64,000 nt of DNA. Origin: Dasypus novemcinctus (lineage: Eukaryota > Chordata > Mammalia > Cingulata > Dasypodidae). Below, in pieces: positions 1 through 10,134 of the stretch; position 1 is the first letter of the stretch, and every line of letters starts with the position of its first letter. The notes beneath the pieces were generated by a model, which had not been told where the DNA came from, made no database searches, and worked only from the letters and a program-made list of their open reading frames with translations. Where the stretch lies: contig NC_080677.1 in assembly GCF_030445035.2 (NCBI RefSeq), positions 7,192,001-7,256,000 on the forward strand. Direction: 5' to 3'. A program made the position numbers and the translations under genes.

Positions 1-1017
1 AAAGTGGTCGTAACCACACCGGGGCTACGAGGAGCTGGGAACAATACTCATTGTTTGCCTGAAATCAGGTAAGTTCTGAAGGCGTGCCACCTCTCTTCTT
101 TAGGCATACACACAAGGAAGGGATTACTTCTGTAACCTAGTAAATAAATAGCACTGTACAAAGAAAATGCTCTGTGCCTGATATTTTACCCACGCTGTAA
201 ATAAACAAGAAATGAATATAACATAATATTTTTTATGGTCTCCCTCACTTTATCATCAGCTTATTGTTTTCATTAAAATATAACTGACAGACTGATTCAC
301 ACGCTGCATGTGTCCATGAAAGATTTGAGACCAAAAAAAAGGGTGCATACAATACCAAGTAAAATTAAAAGAGACGCAGGAGCAAAAGTAGGAAATTAAG
401 TTTTCATCAAGGGAAAGATTAATCATAACGTGCGTAACGTGAGATCTTACACATTTGCTAAACTTGGCACACAGGTCCGTGTCTGGGCTTTAGCAGGTGG
501 AAAAGGGAGGGAGTATCTTCCCAAGCAATCTTCAGAGAGCCGCTGCGCCCAGACAAAATGCATACGTTTCCACCAAGGCCCAGCAAACCTAGTCCCAGTG
601 TCTTCGCGCTAATTTTCTCAGTCCTGGCCCTTCAGCATTCAGGGCTGCGATTTTAGGCTCTGAAGGAGACAAGGGCCTTTTCTGTCATTAATAACAGAGT
701 ATCCCGCTGCTCACACTGTGATCAGGTGTTCTGAGGTCAGAAATTCCTTTCCCCGGGGCGACTTTTCTGCGCCAATTCCCCACTCAACATCTCAATTACT
801 CTGCCTTTAAATTATGCGCAGTAAAAAATGCTGGTGGAAAGAGGAATTACCCCTCTAAGGTCTACTTTTATGGCAACTGCTAGGAAAAGGCAAATTGGCC
901 ATTTTTTAAGGCCCAGCCTTCAGCTGTGTCGCACCCGCAGGGCAGGCTGGTTCTGAGGCCCGCCTCAGTACTGCTTGAGAGTTGTGCCTTGGCCACGCCG
1001 TGGAGTCTCCACTTTGA

Positions 1018-1131
1018 TTTGGCGGGAGGTGCAGTCATTTAAGGAGGGGAAAGTAAATAAATCGCTTCAGAATGCAGCTCTTTGGTGAATCACCACAGTC
1101 ACAAAGAGATGTGCTACGGATTCACGAAGAA
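1018..1131 (+). other. Possible promoter-plus-first-exon signature, unproven
   Basis: TTTGGCGGGA at 1018-1027 resembles an E2F site. It is followed by ATG at 1072 and 20 open codons (MQLFGESPQSQRDVLRIHEE) reaching AAG|GTGAGA, a good splice-donor match at 1132. No downstream partner exon was recognised and the peptide matches nothing I know. A non-coding RNA or chance is as likely as a gene. Confidence 0.15.
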
Positions 1132-1739
1132 GGTGAGATCCCTTTAATAATTCCTGGGGGAAAATCGTAGAGCATCGAATTTCTTGAAAAGTAGACAAAG
1201 AATGATGATGAAGATCCTCTCAACGTGAGCGTTGCTAAACATCAGTATTTTTTTTAAATCACTTTTGTACAAATCCAGATTCCTCTGGTTGATGCTCTTT
1301 CATCTGTTTTCCTTTCAGATTGTCTGTAAATATCGAATTCAAATTCTTCCTCTCACAAATATTAGGAACACAATGATTACTGGCTTGGCATTCATGAACA
1401 CCTTAGGTTTCAGGCTTTAGGAAGTCTCACAGATTGCTCTCAGTTATAACAATGCAGCGGTATTCTCTACCTCACTGGGCAATCATCAGAAGTAACCAAC
1501 TTGGGGCATGTGAGCGGAGGCTGCGGCGCCTCCTCAGCCTACCAGGAGGCTACCTCAGAGCCTGTGACAGTGGCTCCTAGCACCTGTCCACCCGAGGGTG
1601 TCCTGTCCTGGGAGTGTGCTTGGCCCAGGGCAGGCTGGGGTGCTGGGCAGGTAATACCTCAGACCTCCTCAGCCCTTGGGAGACAACACTGAGCTGTGCT
1701 CCGCTCACTCTCACAGGATCCCCAAGGTCACTGCCTGAG

Positions 1740-2120
1740 GCGCTTGGGCTGCCAGAACCAAATACCACAGACGGGTGCTTTAAACAGTAGGAATCCCTGC
1801 CTCACGCTTTGGGAAGGCAGTATTCAGAGACGAGGGTGTGTCAGGATGGTGCTTTCTGTGAGGCGGGCAGCGCTGGGCGGAGGTCTGTCTGCAGCACGTG
1901 GCCACCGCTCTCCCTGTCTATCTCCACCTGTGTCCCCACTTTCTCGGCTCATAACGACTCCATGTGCAGTGGACTAAAGCCCACCTTGTTTCAGTTTGGC
2001 CTCACCTCAGCTCACTAACAACGTCTTCAAAGATCCTATTTACCAATAGGTTCACTTCCACAGAACTGGGGTTGAGGACTCGAATGGCTTTTGCAGGAGA
2101 AACACAGTTCAATTCATAGC
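1740..2120 (-). mobile_element. MaLR-type LTR, antisense, diverged
   Basis: The plus strand shows GGGCTGCCAGAACCAAATAC followed by CACAGACGGGTGCTTTAAAC and ends GAAACACAGTTCAATTCATA, the pattern of an antisense MLT1/MST-like LTR. The middle is heavily diverged. Confidence 0.6.
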
Positions 2121-4420
2121 AGAGACTGATCCCCAATCTCCCCTAGAGCTGATGTGCTCCTCACTGCTCTCCTCCGCGGATTCTGTCCCTCCCTGGTCTC
2201 CCGTCCCCATTACCTCACAAGGCTTCTTAGGATCACACACCAAATAAACTACTTCATCCAGATCTGTGTCTGCTTTTGGGAAAACCCCAAACCAGGCCAT
2301 TGAAGGATCGGCTCTGCACAGATAGGTGCGCCCCAACACAGCTTCTTCCATTGCCTCTCCACCTTAAGCAGTATTTCTAGTCAGCGGTTGAGAGAAGTTC
2401 TGAGTTTCCTTAAATAAGTTGACAGTCACACACTGAATTTTATGACTGTTGCACTTAAGATTTGCTAAAGTCAAAAAAGAATCCTATGGTAATTTCAAAA
2501 CTTATTTTCATCACCTCTATTTGTCCAAACGTGGCAAGAGCTCAGATTTCTCGATGAGTTTGAAGCAAGCCCCAACAACTGAGTTCTTGAGATTTATTTA
2601 TCTGGGAATGGATTTTCTAAACTGGGAACCACTGGCCCATGAACCAGTCTTAGGCCATAGAGTTCTCTGTGTAATTAAAGAAAACACTACACTTGAGGTT
2701 AAAAGTCATTCTGGAAAAAGGTAAAAGAGAAATTGACCTAAGTTACTTAGACAGCCAAGCCCACTAGCCCTGGATCACTTGATTTTCAAACTCACTTTGT
2801 CAGATACTCTGTTAGGAACTAGATGCTCAAAACACTTTTTCTTGTCACTCACAACAGAGACAAGTGGAATCCAAGTCTTCCTCTGCTATGGTTAGGTAGT
2901 CACAGGGTGCTGGGGAGGGGTAAAATAGCAGGTAAGATGATGTCTTGCATTCCTAGTCTCTCAAAAACTTGGCTTTCTCTACCATGAAGTGAGTTGCATA
3001 GTGTCTGTCCTACCTGCTAGAACTTGAATTACTTTAATGAGGATAATTTTTCTGTCTTCATTACTACTTTAACTGGAACCTCGTAGGAGCTCAGTGTGCT
3101 ACTTACAAAATGAATAGATGGATTTGGGCAGAATCTTTTTGATGACCTAGGAAACATTTTGACCAAGACAGATGCTCAATATAATAGATCTCAATAGATT
3201 TAGATCTGTTCAAAAATAAACTCAAAATACATTCAGCATAACCCAAAAGCTCACATTTCAGTGTTTTGAACAGCTTTTGGGGCCTGTGTAATTTATAAAT
3301 ATATATATATTGTAGAAATGCATATTTTTTATGAGCTGAATATATTCAGAGTGGACAACTGACCAGGTGATTAAAATGCTATTGTTATGACACAGAAATA
3401 GTAATATTTTGTAGAGCTCTACAAAATCTACTTGTTGTACTGACACAACCTTTAGAAAGTAGAAGTCAGAATGAATGTATTTTGTTGTGGTACATGACAC
3501 TAGAAGGCAAGACAACACTTAGAGACAGTAATTAATGGTGATATTTACTTCCAATACGTCTACTGTTGTGAATTCCCAAAGGGAGTCAGTCTGCAAAGCA
3601 ATGCATAGTCATTTCTGATATTGACACGTTGACACTTACCAAATGTTATCATGCGTTTGGAATATGAAATAGTGGTTATGCTTTTTCAATAAAATAAAAT
3701 GATCTGTTCTCTGTAATATTTTTATGATTGTTCTGGATACATTTTTCTTGGTTGATAAGTGTTGGATTGATGTGTACATCTTCAAATTCATTTTTAAATT
3801 AGTAGACTAGAAATATAAGCAAGCAACAAGGCAAAACAACAAAATAGGCTGTTAATTATCAATTATCTATGCATGTGATAAATTTTCCTTATCATAAAAA
3901 TATTTTTTAATCTGGGAATATTATTTTTTAACATTTTTGCCAATGATTTATCATTTTTCAGAATCATGCATAGTAATAGTTTCATCTGATTTATGTTACT
4001 TATAAGTTTAACTTCCTCAGGAAAGACATATTTTCCCGAATTTTAAGGTTCCTTAAAGGTCATTCCTACAACTGAGTATTGTATATTGCTCTCATACTAA
4101 GAGGAGAGGGGAGAGTGGGAATGGGGGAGAAACCAAAATCTGAAAGATTAATTTACTTAAGCTCCCAAGGAAAGGGAAGGTGATGTTCAAAAAATCATTG
4201 CATCCACTCCTGCTGTTCTTCCTTTCTCCCACATGCCACCTAAATCTTCCCTTATTTATGGATCTCAAAACAAAACAAAACAAAACAAAACCTAAAACCC
4301 AGGCAGTGCCACTGGCAATTTCCAATGTTCCTGAAATGTGGGCAACATAATTTAGTTCTACTTCACACTGCCTCAGAAACATGGTGATATATGGCGCAAG
4401 CATTTTTGGTCACAGTGAAC
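2121..4420. other. No gene seen; mostly unassigned DNA
   Basis: I see AT-rich single-copy DNA, a short (TA)n at 3299-3312 and an (AAAAC)n run at 4266-4290. A segment at 2190-2350 may be an old repeat end. No frame looks coding. Confidence 0.6.
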
Positions 4421-4649
4421 ACAGGTCAAATTCTATCTTTACTAATTACCTCAGTGACCTTTAGCAATTTGCTAACTCTTTGAAGCTTAATTTTCCTGTC
4501 ACTGTATACTGGCTTCTATTGATTGTTATGCCCAATCCTGAAGGGGAAAAAAAGAGTAAGTATGAAACACAAATAGAACATAAACATGTCCGGCTAAACT
4601 GTAGAGCAAAATACCACGGTAGTTAAATGAGAGACATTAGGAGGCACAC

Positions 4650-4795
4650 AGAGCTGTTCAAATTTAGGCTGTGCCATTCCCAGCTGTGGCAACTCTTCCT
4701 CTCTGAGCCTCCATTTCCTCAACCCTAAAACGAGGCTATTTATGTCTATTTAGCAAGGCTTTTGTGAAGAGGAAGGGAAATAAATACACCTGATG
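4650..4795 (+). repeat. MIR SINE fragment
   Basis: The core text TCTCTGAGCCTCCATTTCCT and surrounding sequence match the MIR consensus in sense orientation. A weaker MIR-like piece lies just before, at about 4430-4500. Confidence 0.7.
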
Positions 4796-4983
4796 CTAAG
4801 AGCCCAGCAGGCCGCATACCAATACCAAGCGTTGACTGAATGGTTAGAATTCTGTTCGTACATTATTTTTGAAATGTGTAATTATTCCAGCTCCGAGACG
4901 GTGGCCTCTCTTTCCGAGGCGGGGGTCCGTGTTTCAGCTTTGGCCCTCCGACGCCCCTACAGGCTGTCAAGAAGGCGTCCTAG

Positions 4984-5330
4984 GGAAACGGACTTTGGCC
5001 CAGTGGTTAGGGCGTCCGTCTACCATATGGGAGGTCCGCGGTTCAAACCCCGGGCCTCCTTGACCCGTGTGGAGCTGGCCATGCGCAGTGCTGATGCGCG
5101 CAAGGAGTGCCGTGCCACGCAAGGAGTGCGTCCGTGAGGAAAGCCGCCCAGCGTGAAAAGAAAGAGCAGCCTGCCCAGGAATGGCGCCGCCCACACTTCC
5201 CACGCCGCTGACGACAACAGAAGCGGACAAAGAAACAAGACAACAAGACGCAGCAAACAGACACCAAGAACAGACAACCAGGGGAGGGGGGGAAATTAAA
5301 TAAATAAATAAATAAATCTTTAAAAAAAAA
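4984..5330 (+). mobile_element. DAS-type tRNA-derived SINE (xenarthran), full length
   Basis: The head is tRNA-like with A-box-like TGGCCCAGTGG and B-box GGTTCAAACCC, followed by a CpG-rich body and a tail of AAAT repeats ending in ATCTTTAAAAAAAAA. Perfect 14-bp target-site duplications (AGAAGGCGTCCTAG) flank it at 4970-4983 and 5331-5344. The intact duplication and retained CpGs suggest a young insertion. ATG-initiated frames over this copy are artefacts of its GC-rich body. Confidence 0.93.
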
Positions 5331-5499
5331 AGAAGGCGTCCTAGTCCAGGGCACCTGTAGCAGCGGCTCCCCGCTCGCCTGCGCTCCCGGGTGCTCCGCG
5401 CTCCTCCCTGCGCCCTCCTCCCTGCGGGCTGCTCTCACCTGCTCTCACCTGCCCCAGGAGGCACCTGCCCGCCCCAGCCGCCTTCTCCTCGTTTCATGA

Positions 5500-6060
5500 A
5501 TGGAGGGTGGTTACCTAACTGGGCAGGTGAGCACAGGAAAGGGGGAAGCACTGGCCGGAACCTGACCGTGAACCCCCCACCCCAAAACCCCCCAAGGGAA
5601 GGCAGCTGCTTGAAAACAAAGCTGTAACAGTTAGAGCCCCAAAGCCCCCAGACCCTGGTCCTAGGGTCCCCTTAGAAACCCGCAGGCTCTAAAGAAGCCT
5701 CAGAGACCTCAGAGCAGAAAGGCCTCCTCATTGGTTCCCCAAAAGCTGACAGGTGACGGTAGAAAGGCAACCAATCAGCACACAAATAGCTGAGACACCC
5801 CCCCCCCTTAATATGGGGGGCAGTGGGGGCTCGGGGAGGAAATGCCTTAGGAAGACCTGCCCTGGGGCCCCACCTGTCTCCGCCTGGAGGACAACCACCC
5901 TCACATCTCAGGTGCTCCCCAGCTCTTTTCTCTCCTTTGGCACTAAACTCTTTTTCCTGGCCTCACTAACGAGCACGTCCCTGAGCTCTGTTTTGCAGCG
6001 CAGCCAAGAACTCAGAAGTCCAGAGCGTTCCGGCAACACCAAGGCCATGGGAGTCGGAGA
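5500..6060 (+). mobile_element. Probable solo retroviral LTR (class I-like)
   Basis: This GC-rich segment has LTR-like signals in order: an inverted CCAAT box at 5730-5734, CCAATCAG at 5771-5778, a TTAATATGGG TATA-like site near 5808, and CACTAAACTC as a possible poly(A) signal near 5941-5950. No pol or env remnants flank it and the LTR ends and duplications were not resolved, so this is an inference from architecture. Confidence 0.4.
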
Positions 6061-6329
6061 GAAGGCGTGGAGGGACCCTCACTCCGGAGGTGTGCTCGTT
6101 TGGAATTCAGGAACAGGATACAGTGTAATCATTTTCTGAGATTTGACCTCAAATCCCTTCCTAGTGAAAACCCCAAGGAAAGACACAAATATGTATCTCA
6201 TTAAGCAGAAGCAATTCTTGAAATCAGAAAGTTTCCACATCCCGGCCTGACAAGGGTGCCTGCTAGAGGAAGACACGACTTATGCCATGAAACATTCAGG
6301 CACAGCTAAGCTGATCAGAATGCAGCATT

Positions 6330-6354
6330 AAAAAAAAAAAAAAAAAAAAAAAAA
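6330..6354 (+). repeat. Poly(A) tract of 25
   Basis: An uninterrupted run of 25 A follows unassigned sequence (6080-6329). It may be the tail of a retroposed sequence I could not identify. Confidence 0.9.
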
Positions 6355-6704
6355 GATGTTCTTTCCTGTTGCCTTCACATAAACGGGTGAACAACATTCA
6401 TAGAAAAATAACTTTCAGTAGAGTTTACTATGCAGAAATCATTATTTTTCTGGTGAACTATGCAAAAAGCCTTTCATAGACAAACTCCAACATGTGTAAA
6501 CATTGACAGCCTGTTATTTGCAACAATAGGCAAAATACCCCAAACTGTTCTCATGCAAATAAGACCTGCTTTCCAAGGCCCTCCATACAAAAGCTGCTGA
6601 GGTAGAACAGTTCAAGTTAAGCTGATCCCAGGCAATGTTTTCTCAGCCTAAATCTCTTCCTTCAACAATATGCATGTCAAGCCTCTCTGGGATTGGCACC
6701 CACC

Positions 6705-6770
6705 TTTATTTTTCTTTTTTTTTTTAAATATTACATTAAAAAATATGAGGTCCCCATATTGCATCTACCT
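6705..6770 (-). mobile_element. Tiny 3' fragment of xenarthran repeat, antisense
   Basis: Poly(T) followed by TAAATATTACATTAAAAAAT and GAGGTCCCCATAT is the complement of the 3' end of the repeat seen at 13325-14010. Confidence 0.5.
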
Positions 6771-7659
6771 TTTTCAAGTGCTAATCTTCCAGAAATACTG
6801 TTCTCCTCTCCCTACTCCATGAATTAACTTTTCTATCTGAGAAAAAAATTTCCTGGAATTAATGTTATTTTCTCTGCATTTTTTCACTCTAGCAATTCAA
6901 TATAGCTGTTCTAGTAGTTACATTAAGGAAGAAAGTATTGATCAAGTACTGAGCAATATTCAAGCTTCAGTGAGACACTTCGGTGTTGTCTCTGAAAATC
7001 CCAGAAAAAAAAACTAAAAATCTGATCCTGCATTTCATGAAAAAAATATACCAGCTATGACATTTTGCTAACTTGATGCATTTTGCTGACTTTTTCAAAT
7101 GTATTAGATTTATGCAGAAAACAATTTTTATCAGTTAGGATTTTATTGACTCTTTAGGGAAATTTCACTATCTCAATGTTACTATTGAAAGTTCTGTGAG
7201 GGTGTTTGAGATATATTTTATAGTCATTGTAAGAGTAATTTTAAAGTAATCATACTTCAGAGTCTTAGAAGAGGAATTACAGACAATATCTCCATGACTG
7301 AAGGAATACAATATATAGGAAATTACATATGATCTAATGAGAGGGGTGTCATATACACCCCTCTTTTTTGTATCACAATTCCTTTGGTAATAAAGTGAGT
7401 GAATCCCCAAATTATTCAAATTGAATGAATCTATGAATCATTTATGATCATTTCCAATTTCAGAAATTGCACGCACATCTTCTAAGAACAAGGCTAATTC
7501 AAATTCAGATGGGTCCCATACTTGGAAGAATTAAGAAAAATGAAAACAAGGTTAATTTCTAGATCAGTAGGATATGTGTGTGTGTGTGCCTGTGCACATA
7601 CACACATCTCTCTATCGTCTATCATCCTAACACAGTAGAATAACTGTTCAAGGTCAAAG

Positions 7660-8110
7660 CATCAGTTAACAAGTGCTGCAGAACAGCAGCCCTTTACTCA
7701 GTGGGTTAAAACATCCGCCATATATTCAGTTTATGGCTCTGCAGGCAGACCGTATAGACAGAGCTTAGTCTGGACGTGCTTGGCAGTACTAGCTGGGCTT
7801 TCTCATGCATCGCATTCAGCTGGTAGGGTGGGCTTGTTGTGATGGCTCAGCTAAGTCAGCTGGGATGAAAGAAAGCTGGTGTCTCATTCTCCAGAAGACT
7901 TGTTCATGTGGACATGTCAGTTCCCAGAGCAAGCCTTAATGCACGCATTTCCTACTGTCTGTATCATGTCTCTACTTGTCCCATCACCCAGAGAAGGTTA
8001 AAGAGCCAAGCCCAGAGTAAAAGATCCTGGATTTGGAGCGGTGTAAACAAATTGGGCCCATTTTTTCAGTCAATTTATCATAACCAACATGTCCCATGAG
8101 CTCCAATATC
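7660..8110 (-). mobile_element. Ancient LTR-like repeat, antisense
   Basis: TACTCAGTGGGTTAAAACA, a stretch rich in CAGCTGG and GCTGGG, GACTTGTTCATGTGG and GAGCCAAGCCCAGAGT are shared with a common ancient mammalian LTR-like family (ERVL/MaLR class). I cannot name the subfamily with certainty. Confidence 0.5.
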
Positions 8111-8179
8111 CTGGGATGAAGAGCCTGGGATATGCAGATTATGCAGTATCCATTCATTCCATCACTCACGTTTTAATTA

Positions 8180-8560
8180 CAGACCGACTAAAGCACCATG
8201 CACTGTTTTAGGAGCTAAGATTATATCACTGAACGACAAACCTGCCCTCATGGAATTCTGTTCTGTTTGTTTGGGTGAGACACAATAAATAAAATAAATA
8301 TGGTAAATAATATAGTATATTAAATTGTGATAAGGAAAATAAAGCTGGTGAGGCATGCTCTGTATATTGTGATCACTGAAAGGTTTATTGAGAAGGTGTC
8401 ATTTAAATAAAGACTTAGTAGTAGGTAGGGTAGAAGACATGAGGACATCTGGGGACAGAGCCTCCCAGGAAGTGAAGACAACAAATGCAAAAGGCCCTAA
8501 AATGCTAATGAGCATGGAGTAGGCAAAGAGGTTGGTGTGCCTGGAAAGCAGAGGATCAGG
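8180..8560 (+). repeat. Ancient mammalian interspersed repeat, family not named
   Basis: CTGCCCTCATGGAATTCTGT, AATAAATAAAATAAATATGG and AATGCAAAAGGCCCT are recognisable landmarks of a widespread old repeat that is also present at 38320-38930 and 39790-41445. Confidence 0.5.
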
Positions 8561-8834
8561 TGAGCCCAGAGGTCCACATCCCTGATTGGTTGGAGATGCA
8601 GTGGTGGCAGTGCTGTGTCTGGAATGTGCACTCTTTATCAAGACCCTGCAGAGTACACTCCATGGAGACAGAGGCTGAGGACAGTGGATGCAAAATATTT
8701 TATGCTTTTCTGTTTTTCTTCCTTGCTAGTTTTGTCAAGTATATCTAAGATAATTTAGGAAAGTAATATTGAGGAAAATGGAATGATGCCTTATCACGGA
8801 AAAAAGAATCATTTAAGGGTCAAAACAGGTATGA

Positions 8835-8995
8835 CAACCACTATCTCCTTGGTAATTTTGAATACATCGTTTTTTTCCTTTACCCTATCTGTAAAATGGG
8901 TAGAATAACCTCTATTGGTCAGTATTTTTGAGAAGACTAGATGGGTTAAGGCATATAAAATTGCCAGCCATAGCGGGAGCATTTAACAAGCGAAA
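8835..8995 (+). repeat. MIR SINE fragment
   Basis: CTATCTGTAAAATGGGTAGA followed by TAACCTCTATTGG, and a downstream GCATATAAAATTGCCAG, match a diverged sense MIR. Confidence 0.65.
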
Positions 8996-10070
8996 TCTTT
9001 TATCAAGAATGGTTTTTAATGATCGGTTTTAACCCCTCCCCCCAGTGGACTCCTCATAGGTGGGATGCCTGGTGGTTCATTTTTACAGTCCCTCCATTTT
9101 AGTCCCCAGCTCTTACATCTCTCACAGTGCAGATGTTGGTGAATTACTGAGGAATGAATGCACCTCTGGATGTGTCTCTTGACCCCCCATCTGATGGGAT
9201 GTCCTCTCCCAGCTTTTCTAGCAGCTTCCACACACTAGTCTGTAAGGTTGTCTCTCCTGTTCACTAGATTGTAAAGAACTTGAGGCAGCAATCTCTTTAA
9301 ATTTCTAGCAAATAGTATCATTAATCGAACTTAATCCAGTTGTTAAGATAGTTAACACTAACTATAAGATTTGAGTTCCGACATTTCCTTTATTTTGAGG
9401 CCTTGGGAGCTCTTCCTTCCTCAGTTTATGGGGATTGAAAGATGACTGCTTAAAGTCTTGTTTAAGGTTAAAAAGGAAAAATGAAAAGAAGCTGGAGTTA
9501 GCACAGCACAAATTGGGAGTTTCTTAAAAGCAGCCGGGGTACATAATTTGAAAAGTAATTGAATGTTCTAATCCATATGCATGAAAAACAATTTGCATTG
9601 CTTCATTATTTAAAAGCAGTGTAAAGATGAAGATGTGGTGGGAATTTACTTGAGGAATATTCTTCTAAGAATGTTCATGCAAAATGAAGGTTAACTCTTT
9701 TATTCTTGGAAAGATATGGAAATACCTAAACACTATAAATAATGTGTGTTTTGGTATTGATTTTAGATTAGTAATAACGTTATAACCACTACTAAACTAA
9801 CCTGAACTAATTATGCCCACATTTCACTTCATGATTGACTTTCAATCTTAGGAATATTTCCCTGAGACAAAGAAAAATAGACAATTCAGAGTTCAGAGTT
9901 CAAAATACTTGTCACTAAAGCCTCGGTTATTACTGGTTACTAATGTGGACCAGCCCCTGTGGTGGGCATTCTGGCACGTTTCACTGCTTAGTTTGCATAT
10001 AATTCAATTAGCTGTGCATGCCCTTCAGATGGTCTTTTTTGCTCTGTTCATAAGATATCCCATTAATATT

Positions 10071-10099
10071 AACAATGAGATTCATTAAATCTCATTGTT
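10071..10099. repeat. Perfect 12-bp inverted repeat
   Basis: AACAATGAGATT and its exact complement AATCTCATTGTT are separated by the 5-nt loop CATTA. Confidence 0.9.
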
Positions 10100-10134
10100 T
10101 AGAAAACTCTTCTTTTTTCCCAAATTATATTTAC

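Noticed and set aside
4994-5065. tRNA gene
   Set aside because: The tRNA-like head with A and B boxes belongs to the DAS SINE; it continues into the SINE body and lacks a complete cloverleaf.
5043-5438. Several overlapping frames of 60-131 codons
   Set aside because: They are frames through the CpG-rich DAS SINE and its GC-rich flank.
7340-7369. Bacterial-style intrinsic terminator
   Set aside because: The window is mammalian nuclear DNA, so a hairpin plus T run is not a rho-independent terminator here.
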